Origin: CASFRF01 sp031549345
GTDB taxonomy: Bacteria > Verrucomicrobiota > Lentisphaeria > Victivallales > Victivallaceae
Length of the DNA: 53,506 bases
Assembly (NCBI GenBank): GCA_031549345.1
Contig: JAVBPY010000005.1
Coordinates: 1 to 53,506, forward strand
Reading direction: 5' to 3'
Part shown: piece by piece, positions 1 to 8,172 of the stretch
Layout: the number at the start of each line of letters is the position of its first letter
Numbering within the stretch: the first letter of the stretch is position 1
Notes under the pieces: model-generated
The model's input: only the letters and a program-made list of their open reading frames with translations
What the model was told of the DNA's origin: nothing
The model's database searches: none
Position numbers and translations under genes: made by a program

Positions 1-16
1 GCGGGCGCGGTAGCGG

Positions 17-442
17 GTCGGGCCCCTCGCGGGCCCGCGTATTGAAACGGAAAAGCGGCTCCAGCCGTACAGGACAAGTACGTCGGGCCCCTCTCGGGCC
101 CGCGTATTGAAACGGAAAAGCGGCTCCAGCCGTACAGGACAAGTACGTCGGGCCCCTCTCGGGCCCGCGTATTGAAACGAAGAATAATCGAGGCAATTGG
201 CGCTAAAATGCGGTCGGGCCCCTCGCGGGCCCGCGTATTGAAACCACGCCGCGTTGCGGGTCACGACCGCACTGAGCAGTCGGGCCCCTCTCGGGCCCGC
301 GTATTGAAACAAACTACAAGCGTAAACTTTGTAACAGAAGCAAGGTCGGGTCCCTCTCGGACCCGCGTATTGAAACCAAAAATCCGCCACCCGGCGCGTC
401 GCGTCGGAAAGTCTGGCCCCTCTTGGGCCAGTGTATTGCGTA
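17..442 (+). CRISPR. CRISPR array, type I-C-like, leader-distal end
   Basis: Seven 32-nt repeats start at 17, 82, 147, 213, 279, 345 and 411, separated by 33-34-nt spacers. Each repeat starts GTCGGGCCC, has a short CTC-type loop and GGGCCC return arm, and ends GCGTATTGAAAC. The palindrome and the ATTGAAAC 3' end resemble type I-C repeats. The last repeat (411-442) is degenerate at its 3' end, which marks the leader-distal side, so the leader and any cas genes should lie left of position 1. Positions 1-16 are the tail of a further spacer. Spacers 49-81 and 114-146 are identical. The repeat at 345 and the one at 411 carry base changes in both arms of the stem that keep it paired. No spacer target was identified. 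Confidence 0.95.
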
Positions 443-585
443 AGTATATTATCTTTGCCGTTTACGTTAGTTGTTGCGCCCTCGTAATAGTTGCATGGCA
501 TGTCCTTACGTAATGGCCACTCCCGTTGCAAAAAAATTAATTGTTCGCGAGGAAGAGGATGTCTTTATTCGTAGGCGACTATCGC

Positions 586-1473
586 TTATTTTGAAAACGC
601 CAGGAGGAGAATGCCACAGAGGATAAGGACGAGTGCGGCGGCTTTGAGGCGGATGTTCGCGTCGTGGAAGCAGCGTGCGCCGACAAGGAATGTTACAATG
701 CAGCTGCTGCGGCGGATCAGTGAAAGGATGGAGATTTGTATGTCCGGCAGGCTCACCGCGTAGAAGTAAAGGTAATCGGCGAGGATCAGGAGGAGTCCTG
801 TCGCCGGAATGCTCCATCGCCAGTGAAACGGGCGGTGATTTTTAAAGCAGAAACGCCGGATGGCGAACGCGCCGCCCAGGACGAAAACAAGATCGACGGA
901 AAACCAGAATTGAACTGTCTGGCGGGGAATTTGAAGCGAGCTTAGAAGGTATTTGTCGTAAAGCGCCGAGGCGGCACCGAGAAGCGTTCCCAGTAAGATC
1001 AGGTGCACGCCACGGTGTTTGCGGAAGGAGATTCCTTCGAGTTTTCCAATCAAAGAGAAGCTGTAGTAGCCGCAGAAGATCAGAAGCATGGCAAAGGCTT
1101 GCGGGAGATCGGGGTATTCCGAGAATATGAAAAGGCTTCCGATAAAAGTCCACATCGGCGCGCTGGCGCGAATCGGCGCGGCAATCGAGATGGGAAGCTC
1201 GCGCATGGCGTAGTATACCGCTGTCCAGCTTGCGGAAACCAGGAGCGATTTGAGCAGGAGAAGGTGCCATTCGCCCCAGGAACAACGTACGATTGCGGAT
1301 AAATTTCCCGAAAGGGCGCTGCCGCCGACAAAAAACAGACTTCCTGTCAGTGTGGCGAAAAAAAGAACCGGCATGACCGAATTTTCGCGTACCGCGTGTT
1401 TTTTGCAGATGTCGTAGATTCCGAGCATCAGCGCGGAAGCCAAAATAGGAAGCAGCCAGGGAGGAATATTCAT
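586..1473 (-). CDS. EamA/DMT-superfamily transporter
   Basis: A 295-aa integral membrane protein built from about ten hydrophobic segments, as in the drug/metabolite transporter superfamily with two EamA repeats. The first segment follows the N-terminus MNIPPWLL directly, and the second half repeats the pattern and ends in a hydrophobic helix plus a short basic tail. Such proteins usually export or exchange small metabolites; the substrate cannot be told. I chose the ATG at 1473 over an upstream TTG at 1518 because the upstream codons lie inside the terminator hairpin of the preceding gene. It lies just downstream of that terminator, so it probably has its own weak promoter or depends on read-through. 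No clear Shine-Dalgarno sequence is visible. Confidence 0.85.
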   Translation of the reverse strand: MNIPPWLLPILASALMLGIYDICKKHAVRENSVMPVLFFATLTGSLFFVGGSALSGNLSAIVRCSWGEWHLLLLKSLLVSASWTAVYYAMRELPISIAAPIRASAPMWTFIGSLFIFSEYPDLPQAFAMLLIFCGYYSFSLIGKLEGISFRKHRGVHLILLGTLLGAASALYDKYLLSSLQIPRQTVQFWFSVDLVFVLGGAFAIRRFCFKNHRPFHWRWSIPATGLLLILADYLYFYAVSLPDIQISILSLIRRSSCIVTFLVGARCFHDANIRLKAAALVLILCGILLLAFSK

Positions 1474-1482
1474 AAGGAAATG

Positions 1483-1529
1483 AAAAAAGCCTGCCGCGCG
1501 CACCGGGAGATGCGGCAACAGGCTTTTTT
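1483..1529 (-). terminator. intrinsic terminator of the RRM gene
   Basis: AAGCCTG and CAGGCTT arms pair, with further GC pairing inside, and a six-T tract follows on the minus strand. It sits just after the RRM gene stop. The other arm also ends in T's, so it may work in both directions. Confidence 0.8.
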
Positions 1530-1539
1530 CGGAGCCGGA

Positions 1540-1869
1540 TTAGTAGTTCCGGTCGCCGCCGCGTCCGCCGCCGAATCCGCCACGGTCGCCGCCGCCGAAC
1601 CCGCCGCCTTCGCGACGGGGACGTTCTTCACGGGGACGCGCTTCGTTCACGACGAGTTCGCGTCCGCCCTGACGGGAGCCGTTGAGGGCTTCGATCGCGG
1701 CATTGGCTTCCGCCGGGTTGTTCATTTCGACGAAGCCGAAGCCCTTGACGCGACCGGTTTCGCGGTCGGTTACCAGGCGGGCGCTCGCAACGGCGCCGTA
1801 GACTTCAAACGCCGTGCGGAGGTCGTCTTCGGTCATCGAGTAAGGCATGTTTCCAACGTAGATATTCAT
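1540..1869 (-). CDS. RRM-domain RNA-binding protein, glycine-rich tail
   Basis: A 109-aa single-RRM protein. RNP2 is seen as IYVGNM (residues 3-8) and RNP1 as KGFGFVEM (about 42-49); the C-terminal 35 residues are rich in Arg and Gly (GGFGGGDRGG). This is the architecture of the small bacterial/cyanobacterial Rbp proteins, which bind RNA and are often cold-induced. The ATG at 1869 is chosen because RNP2 begins immediately after it and an AGGG-type ribosome-binding site precedes it. The roughly 250 bp upstream (1870-2127) hold no gene; they contain a small hairpin (GCCC/GGGC near 1980) and AT-rich DNA that could form a long 5' leader, but no convincing promoter. Confidence 0.93.
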   Translation of the reverse strand: MNIYVGNMPYSMTEDDLRTAFEVYGAVASARLVTDRETGRVKGFGFVEMNNPAEANAAIEALNGSRQGGRELVVNEARPREERPRREGGGFGGGDRGGFGGGRGGDRNY

Positions 1870-2127
1870 TTTTTCCCTTTCTCCCCCAAAGTCATTGTGT
1901 TGTATTAATCGCGCAGGTACAAACCGGACAGGGGGGAAGGAAAAAGCCATCAGGGAAGATACGCTGCAACATCCAAAAGCCCATAACGGGCGCAGGATCA
2001 AAAAAAGTAAAATCTATCGCAATTGTGGTGAAAACTCCAAAAAAACATAAAAAAGCGTATCTTATCTATTAAGGTACATCGCAAATATTTAAATGCAAGC
2101 ACTTTTTTTGTTTTTTATGAAAAAATC

Positions 2128-2985
2128 TCAGAGGCCGGAGAAGTAGGTTGTCGTAATGCCGGCGGGGAGTTTGCGTCCGGAATTTTCCGGAATGGTCATT
2201 TCGCGGCTTTCCATGCGCCCGGAAGCGCCGAACGCTTCGGCCAAAAGACGCTCTTGTACCAGCGGGGTGAAACCGGGAGAATGCCCGCTGAGCGTAATAA
2301 AGAAAGGACGGCGCACATCCACCAGGCGTCGGCAGAGGAGGAGAAGCTCCGGAAGATCGTCTTCGATCTTCCATACCTGACCGGCCGCGCCGCGCCCGAA
2401 GGTCGGCGGATCCAACGCGATCGCCTGGTATTGCGCGCCGCGCCGCAGTTCCCGGTTGCAGAACTTGAGGACGTCATCGGCAATCCAGCGGATCTGATTC
2501 GGCACATGCGGATTCAGCGCGTGCATTTCGCGCCCCCAATCGATCATGCCGCGCGCCGCGTCGAGGTGGCAGGTTTCCGCCCCCGCCCGCGCAAACGCCA
2601 TCGATCCAAGGCCCGAGTAGGCGAATAAATTCAACGCCCTGGGCGATTCGCCGAGTTTCGGCACCATGGCGGCGAACATATCCCAATTTTCGTATTGCTC
2701 CGCAAAAAAACCCAGATGCCCGAATCCTGTCGGCTTAACCAGCATGGTAAACCCTCCCCACGCGGCCTCCCATGTTTCCGGAAGGCGGCGGCGGTATTCC
2801 CAGCGGCCGGAACCGGAACTGTCGCGAATGAATACCGCATCGGCGCTTTTCCATGTGTCCTCCGGAAGCGACGGACGCCAGAATGCGTTCAGCGCCGGGC
2901 GGACAAGCCGGAAAGGGCCGACTTGCTCGAGTTTGCGGCCATGCCCGGAGTCGAGAAGTTCATAGGGGAGGGGGGTATTCTTCAT
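2128..2985 (-). CDS. class I SAM-dependent methyltransferase (RlmI/RlmK-like)
   Basis: A 285-aa protein with a SAM-binding motif I LNLFAYSG (residues 118-125) and a DPPTFGRG motif (192-199), as in the methyltransferase domain of RlmI/RlmL-type rRNA methyltransferases (PF10672-like). The N-terminal 80 residues carry a KP-GFGHLGFF stretch typical of that family, but there is no PUA domain. The likely substrate is an rRNA base or another nucleic acid, which is inference. Its ATG overlaps the nagA stop codon by four bases, so the two are probably translationally coupled even though they are functionally unrelated. Confidence 0.85.
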   Translation of the reverse strand: MKNTPLPYELLDSGHGRKLEQVGPFRLVRPALNAFWRPSLPEDTWKSADAVFIRDSSGSGRWEYRRRLPETWEAAWGGFTMLVKPTGFGHLGFFAEQYENWDMFAAMVPKLGESPRALNLFAYSGLGSMAFARAGAETCHLDAARGMIDWGREMHALNPHVPNQIRWIADDVLKFCNRELRRGAQYQAIALDPPTFGRGAAGQVWKIEDDLPELLLLCRRLVDVRRPFFITLSGHSPGFTPLVQERLLAEAFGASGRMESREMTIPENSGRKLPAGITTTYFSGL

Positions 2986-4163
2986 TCTTCCGCCTGGTAG
3001 ACGATCTCGCCCGCGATAACCGTGAGGAGCGGACGGTTCGTCGTCTGTTCAAAAATTGCGATATCCGCACGGCAATTCGGCAAAAGACGGCCGCGATCCT
3101 TCAGGCCGAGCGCTTCCGCCGGGTTCCGCGAAACCGCCATGGCCGCTTGGGTTTCCGTGAGGTGTCCGCCGCTCATAAGGCTGTGCCAGCCGGAATCGAG
3201 CATTGTCGTTGTTCCGGCGAGGAGGCTTTGTTCATTCTGGGAATAGCCGTTTTTTACCGAGATGGTCGAGGGCCCGATCCGGTATTTTCCGTCCGGCATC
3301 CCCGCCGCCATGGTGCTGTCGCTGATGCCGACGAGCTGGTGCGCCGGTTTGCAGCGGCACGCCAGATCCACCATGCGCGGATGGATGTGCCGGCCATCCA
3401 TAATCAGTTCGACCGTTACGCGGTTGTCGGTCAGCGAGATGCTGGCAAGATTCATGCCGCGTTGGTGCAACGGCGGCATTCCGTTGAAAAGATGTGTGCA
3501 GTGGCTGGCCCCGGCGTCGATGGCGCGCAACGTTTCCTTTTCATCGGCGATGCTGTGCCCCATGGAGGGAATAACATTGTTTTCGCAGAGGAATTCGACG
3601 AGTTCCTTTGCGTGTTTGAGCTCCGGAGCGAAAGTCATCAGCCGGACAAGGCCCGGAGCCGCCGCGAGCATCTCCCGGGCGAAACCGAGATCCACGGGAC
3701 AGATGGCGTCCTCTTTCTGGGCGCCGCGCTTGGCGGGATTCAGGAAAGGGCCTTCGATGTTGATGCCGACCGGAACCGCTCCGGCGCGCGGTTCGCCGAT
3801 AAGGCGCGCGAGCTCCGCGAGATTGGCGATCATCCGTTCCGGCGTATCCGCCACAACCGTGGGGAAAAATGCGGTTACGCCCCGGCTTGCGAGGAGTTGC
3901 CCCATGTCGTCGATGCTGCGTGCCGACTCCAGCGCCGAGGAACAGTCGAAGCCCCCCGCCCCATGAATGTGCGTATCGACAAAGCCGGGTGTCGCATACG
4001 CGTTCGGGAGATAAACGACGCTCATCCCCGGCTCGCGCGTGAAAGCGGAAAGTCCCCCGACCGCGAGAATGTTTCCTTTTTCGCACAAAAGCGCGGCCTG
4101 GTCGATGCGCCGTTCGGGCGTGACCAGGTAGTTGAGCACAAATAAGGATCGGTTCTTAATCAT
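2982..4163 (-). CDS. nagA: N-acetylglucosamine-6-phosphate deacetylase
   Basis: A 393-aa amidohydrolase-fold protein. Visible family residues are the metal-site HIHG (65-68), the IEGPF motif with Glu137, GHS with His203, HLFNGM with His224 and the catalytic Asp282 in SDST. NagA removes acetate from GlcNAc-6-phosphate in the cytoplasm, giving glucosamine-6-phosphate for glycolysis or cell-wall synthesis. The ATG at 4163 fits the usual NagA N-terminus. A strong promoter lies so close that the transcript may start at the ATG itself (see the promoter entry). It is divergent from the beta-galactosidase gene, which suggests joint use of amino-sugar and galactoside units released from glycans. Confidence 0.95.
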   Translation of the reverse strand: MIKNRSLFVLNYLVTPERRIDQAALLCEKGNILAVGGLSAFTREPGMSVVYLPNAYATPGFVDTHIHGAGGFDCSSALESARSIDDMGQLLASRGVTAFFPTVVADTPERMIANLAELARLIGEPRAGAVPVGINIEGPFLNPAKRGAQKEDAICPVDLGFAREMLAAAPGLVRLMTFAPELKHAKELVEFLCENNVIPSMGHSIADEKETLRAIDAGASHCTHLFNGMPPLHQRGMNLASISLTDNRVTVELIMDGRHIHPRMVDLACRCKPAHQLVGISDSTMAAGMPDGKYRIGPSTISVKNGYSQNEQSLLAGTTTMLDSGWHSLMSGGHLTETQAAMAVSRNPAEALGLKDRGRLLPNCRADIAIFEQTTNRPLLTVIAGEIVYQAEE

Positions 4164-4169
4164 AAGACT

Positions 4170-4198
4170 AGTATACACCAATGGAATATCTTTTTCAA
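4170..4198 (-). promoter_or_regulatory. sigma-70-type promoter of nagA, leaderless geometry
   Basis: On the minus strand TTGAAA (4193-4198), a 17-bp spacer and TATACT (4170-4175). Only six bases separate the -10 element from the nagA ATG, so the expected start point is at or next to the A of the start codon. No Shine-Dalgarno sequence fits. Confidence 0.75.
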
Positions 4199-4292
4199 GC
4201 CGCGCAGCGTTTGGAAGGCTTTTAAATTGCGAAAAGCGCGTTATAGTATCCTGCAAACGGAAAACCACAACCGGAAAAGAAGGAAATACAGT

Positions 4293-7200
4293 ATGAATCC
4301 ATGGCGTGTTGTTCCCGAGCTTTATTTGCTGCCTGAGATTACCGAGATCAACCGGCTGCCCATGCACAGCGGACTCATCCCCTGGCCCAATGCCGAAAGC
4401 GCGCGGCCGACGTTTGCGGCGGGCGCGGCTTCGCCTTTCTTTCAGTCGCTCGACGGCACGTGGGACTTCATCCGCCTGGCCCGCCCGGAGCTGACCCCAG
4501 CCGATTTTGCCGCGCCCGGATACAAAATGAGCAAATGGCGCAAAATTCAGGTTCCTTCCAACTGGACGCGCCAGAATACGGAGGATTTGCCGATTTACAC
4601 CAACGTGAAGATGCCCTTCGCCAACACGCCGCCGATTGTTCCGGAGGAAAATCCGACCGGCCTCTACCGGACGAAGTTCACCGTTCCGGCGAGCTGGAAA
4701 GATCGGCGCGTGGTCATCCAGATCGGCGGCGCGGAGAGCTATCTGGAGGTGTATTTGAACGGCAAGTTTATCGGAATGGGCAAAGACACCCGGCTGTGTT
4801 CCGACTTCGACCTCACTCCCGCGTTGAATTTCGAGGGTGAAAACGTCCTCGCCTGCCGGGTGATCCGTTGGTCCGACTCCACATATATCGAGGACCAGGA
4901 CCAGTGGTGGATGGCGGGCATTTACCGCAGCGTCTTCCTTTACGCCACCGAAAAGGCGTACCTGGAGGATGTGTGGGTGAACGGCGACCTGGACCTGGAT
5001 TCCGGCGACGGACTCCTCCGCATCCGCACCCACGCCGGATTCGACATTCAGTCGTTCCTTCCCCGCGGACCGGAGCGCGACTATGCCCTCCGCTGCGTCC
5101 TGAAAGATGCCGGCGGGCGTGAAGTCTGGCGCGAATCCGCCCGCATTCACCATTTGTACCGGGCGCACCAGTACACGAATGTGCTGGAAGGGCGCCTCAA
5201 CGGCGTCCGCCCCTGGTCCGCCGAGATTCCGTACCTTTACACGCTGACCGTGGAGATGCTCGACGCCGAAGGATGTGTGGTCGATTGCCGTGCGACCCGC
5301 GTCGGCTTCCGGAACATTCAGCTCGGCGACCGCGAACTCCTTTTCAACGGCGAAAAGGTTTACATCCGCGGCGTGAACCGCCACGAGCACGACCAGGTGC
5401 ACGGCAAAACCCTCTCCATGGAGGGGATGATGCTCGATATGTTCATGCTCAAATCTTTCAACTACAACGCGATTCGCTGCTGCCACTACCCCGACGACGT
5501 GCGCTGGTACGATCTGTGCGACGAATACGGCATCTACGTGATCGACGAGGCGGACATCGAGTGCCACGCCAACTACGCGACCATGTGTCGCGATCCGCGC
5601 TGGCGCAGCGCCTACATTGCGCGCGTTTCCCGCATGGTCTTGCGCGACCGCAACCACCCCTCCATCTTCTGCTGGTCTATGGGCAACGAGTCGGGCAACG
5701 GCGAAAACCATACGCTCGCAACCGAAGCGGCCCTGGCCCTCGACGACACCCGCATGATCCACAACGAAGGTGAGATCAAGACCTACTGGGATCAGGGGAC
5801 GAACATGTACGACGACGTCGGCGTGCGGTACAACTCCTTTGCCGACCCGATGTACCCGGAGATCGAAATCCTCGTGGATTGGGCGGAGCGCGGCGGCGAC
5901 CGCCGCCCGTTCATCATGTGCGAATATTCGCACGGCATGGGGAACAGCAACGGTTCGCTCGCCGACTATTGGAAGGCGATCGAGTCGCATCACGGTTTGC
6001 AGGGCGGTTTCATTTGGGACTGGGTGGACCAGGCGTTCCTGGAGAAAACCCCGGATGGCAAAGGGACGTATTGGACGTACGGCGGCGACTACGGCGAAAA
6101 GGACCACGACTTCGATTTTGTCTGCAACGGCATGGTCTTCGCGGACCGCACGCCGCATCCGGCGATGTGGGAATTCAAGTACCTTTCGCGCCCGGTGCGC
6201 GTTACGGCCATGGAGCTTGCAACGCGCTGGTTCGCGGCGGCGAACTGGTACAATTTCCGTACGCTGGAACATCTGGAAGGGCGTTGGGAGCTCCTGAAGC
6301 AGGGCGTCAAAGTGGCGGAAGGGGAGATCGAGACACTCTATGCCGCGCCCGGCGACGCGTCGTGCTTCGAAATCCCGTTCCCGGTGCTGGATGTCGCCCC
6401 CGGTGAAGAAGCGCATTTGCATATTGCCTTTGCCCTTCGCAATGCCGAGGGGATGCTGGAGGCCGGACACGTGGTCGCCACCGATGAAATCGATGTTACC
6501 GGAGCGATGAATCTTGTCGCGCCGGAAGCGCCCGCGCGGGTTTCCGGCAAAGTGGAGCTCAAGTCCACCAAAACGCGCATCACTGTGCGGGCGGGGGCGT
6601 TGGAGGTGGTGGTGGATCGCGCCAAGGGGGCGATCAGCTCCATAAGCCGTAACGCAGAGGCGCTTGCCGTCTCCGGCCCCGTCATTAATCTCTGGCGTGC
6701 CGCGACCGACAACGACGGCATCCGCGGCTGGAGCGGGCAGGAGAGCAAGGCCCTTGGGCGCTGGCTCGGCGCCGGATTGGATCGTTTGACTCTGCTCGCG
6801 GGTTCCGCCGAGGCGGCGGAGAAAGCCGGGTGTGTGGAGCTCACCTTGCGTCAGACGCTGGGCGCGGCGAAGACCGACACCAAGGTGGAGGCTGTGCAGA
6901 TTGTTACCATTGCCGGCGACGGCTCCATCCATTGTGTGCTGGAGGGCGACGTGGCCTCGAGCAGCAAGACCCTTCCCCGTTTCGGGGTGGTTCTGGAACT
7001 GGCGAAGGGGTTTGAAACGGTCGAATACTTCGGGCGGGGGCCGCACGAGAATTACACGGACCGCCGTGCCTCGGCGTTCTTCGGGCGTTACAGCGACACG
7101 GTGGACGGCATGTTCACGCCGTACGTCATGCCGCAGGAAAACGGCAACCGGACGGACGTCCGCGAGCTGCTTCTTTCCAGCGGAAAACACACCATGACGG

Positions 7201-7424
7201 CGACGGCGGAATTCCCGTTTGAGTTCACCGCCAGCCACTTCCGCGCATCCGAGCTTTTCGCCGGACGGCACGTTTACGAGCTCCGGCGCAACGACGAAAC
7301 CATCGTCACGCTGGATTTGAAGCAGGCGGGACTCGGCACCAACTCGTGCGGACCCAAGACGCGGCCCGAATACGAGATTGCGCCGGGCAAGTACCGTTTC
7401 GCCTACACGCTCCGTTTTGATTGA
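4293..7424 (+). CDS. lacZ: beta-galactosidase, glycoside hydrolase family 2
   Basis: A 1043-aa LacZ-type enzyme, close to the E. coli length. The N-terminal sugar-binding and immunoglobulin-like domains precede the TIM barrel. The acid/base motif WSMGNESG places Glu466 and the nucleophile motif IMCEYSHGMGNS places Glu544, matching E. coli Glu461 and Glu537. The C-terminal small domain is present (about residues 770-1043). No signal peptide is seen, so it should act in the cytoplasm on beta-galactosides taken up after outside digestion. The ATG at 4293 follows an AAGGAA ribosome-binding site; the upstream in-frame extension is not protein-like. A TATAGT -10-like box lies at 4242-4247 without a clear -35 box. 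recO follows after 17 bp. Confidence 0.95.
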   Translation: MNPWRVVPELYLLPEITEINRLPMHSGLIPWPNAESARPTFAAGAASPFFQSLDGTWDFIRLARPELTPADFAAPGYKMSKWRKIQVPSNWTRQNTEDLPIYTNVKMPFANTPPIVPEENPTGLYRTKFTVPASWKDRRVVIQIGGAESYLEVYLNGKFIGMGKDTRLCSDFDLTPALNFEGENVLACRVIRWSDSTYIEDQDQWWMAGIYRSVFLYATEKAYLEDVWVNGDLDLDSGDGLLRIRTHAGFDIQSFLPRGPERDYALRCVLKDAGGREVWRESARIHHLYRAHQYTNVLEGRLNGVRPWSAEIPYLYTLTVEMLDAEGCVVDCRATRVGFRNIQLGDRELLFNGEKVYIRGVNRHEHDQVHGKTLSMEGMMLDMFMLKSFNYNAIRCCHYPDDVRWYDLCDEYGIYVIDEADIECHANYATMCRDPRWRSAYIARVSRMVLRDRNHPSIFCWSMGNESGNGENHTLATEAALALDDTRMIHNEGEIKTYWDQGTNMYDDVGVRYNSFADPMYPEIEILVDWAERGGDRRPFIMCEYSHGMGNSNGSLADYWKAIESHHGLQGGFIWDWVDQAFLEKTPDGKGTYWTYGGDYGEKDHDFDFVCNGMVFADRTPHPAMWEFKYLSRPVRVTAMELATRWFAAANWYNFRTLEHLEGRWELLKQGVKVAEGEIETLYAAPGDASCFEIPFPVLDVAPGEEAHLHIAFALRNAEGMLEAGHVVATDEIDVTGAMNLVAPEAPARVSGKVELKSTKTRITVRAGALEVVVDRAKGAISSISRNAEALAVSGPVINLWRAATDNDGIRGWSGQESKALGRWLGAGLDRLTLLAGSAEAAEKAGCVELTLRQTLGAAKTDTKVEAVQIVTIAGDGSIHCVLEGDVASSSKTLPRFGVVLELAKGFETVEYFGRGPHENYTDRRASAFFGRYSDTVDGMFTPYVMPQENGNRTDVRELLLSSGKHTMTATAEFPFEFTASHFRASELFAGRHVYELRRNDETIVTLDLKQAGLGTNSCGPKTRPEYEIAPGKYRFAYTLRFD

Positions 7425-7441
7425 AGGAAGAGCGCGCGCCG

Positions 7442-8059
7442 ATGATGACGACAATGACTTGCATGATTGTGCTTTCCAGGCAGCCGTACCGCGAAACGGC
7501 GCTGCTCCTGGGGGGCTTCAGCCCCGATTTCGGACGGCTGAACCTTGTCGCGCACGGCGCGCAGTCCGCTAAAAACGGAACCCCTCCCGCCGCGGATCTT
7601 TACCGGGAGCTGGAGGTGGAGTTCGAAGAAAAAGGGGAGGGGGATTTGTTCACGGCGCGCAGCCTGGAACTCCTGACCCCCTTCGATGCCCTAGCGGAGC
7701 AGCCGCGCCATTTTCTCTTCGCAGGGAAAATCGGCGCGTTTTTGCTGAAAAATTCCCTGCCGGGGGTGGCGATGCCGTTCACCTACGACTCGCTCCGTTC
7801 CTGTCTTGGGCACTTGGCGCTCCCGCCGGGGCATTCGGACCGGACGCTGGAACAACTCGCGGTGATCGTTAAGCTGACGTATTTGTACGAATGCGGCCTT
7901 CTGCCGGAAGCCGCGACGGCGGAGCAGGGGGATTTTCTTGAAAACCTCGTCGCCTCCGGCGTGGAGGATTCTCCGCTCCCCGACTGTCCGCCGACCTACT
8001 GGAACGCGCTCAATTTGTGGTTGAACAGCCTGATCGATTTTCACCACCTCAAGCGCTGA
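7442..8059 (+). CDS. recO: DNA repair protein RecO
   Basis: A 205-aa protein whose first 80 residues match the RecO OB-fold pattern: a beta strand, then PYRETALLLGGFSP, then GRLNLVAHGAQS. The helical C-terminal part is shorter than in E. coli RecO and lacks the zinc-binding cysteines of some family members. RecO loads RecA on SSB-coated DNA in the RecFOR pathway. The ATG at 7442 is preceded by GGAAG at a plausible distance; a TTG at 7421 is also in frame but overlaps the lacZ stop codon. Probably cotranscribed with lacZ, a chance neighbour functionally. Confidence 0.85.
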   Translation: MMTTMTCMIVLSRQPYRETALLLGGFSPDFGRLNLVAHGAQSAKNGTPPAADLYRELEVEFEEKGEGDLFTARSLELLTPFDALAEQPRHFLFAGKIGAFLLKNSLPGVAMPFTYDSLRSCLGHLALPPGHSDRTLEQLAVIVKLTYLYECGLLPEAATAEQGDFLENLVASGVEDSPLPDCPPTYWNALNLWLNSLIDFHHLKR

Positions 8060-8095
8060 TCGCGCGAAAAATAACGCTGTGTTCCGTTTTTCCTC

Positions 8096-8124
8096 TTGAC
8101 ATTGTATGAAAAATAGAGTATAAT
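8096..8124 (+). promoter_or_regulatory. consensus sigma-70 promoter of module 1
   Basis: TTGACA (8096-8101), 17-bp spacer, TATAAT (8119-8124). Downstream, two 9-bp direct repeats ATTATTCAT/ATTATTCAC (8136-8153) lie in the untranslated leader and are candidate operator half-sites. Confidence 0.9.
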
Positions 8125-8172
8125 GCAATCAGGGTATTATTCATATTATTCACTCGACATGGATGTCCGGTT

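Noticed and set aside
172..513. 113-residue open frame with a repeating SGPSRARVLK-like peptide
   Set aside because: It is the translation of the CRISPR repeats; the peptide period equals the repeat-spacer unit.
1474..1518. Longer form of the EamA protein from a TTG at 1518
   Set aside because: The extra 15 codons overlap the terminator hairpin of the preceding gene.
4164..7454. Open frame of over 1000 codons on the minus strand antisense to lacZ, in frame with nagA
   Set aside because: Caused by high GC content and third-position bias opposite a real gene. nagA starts at 4163, where its family N-terminus and promoter lie.
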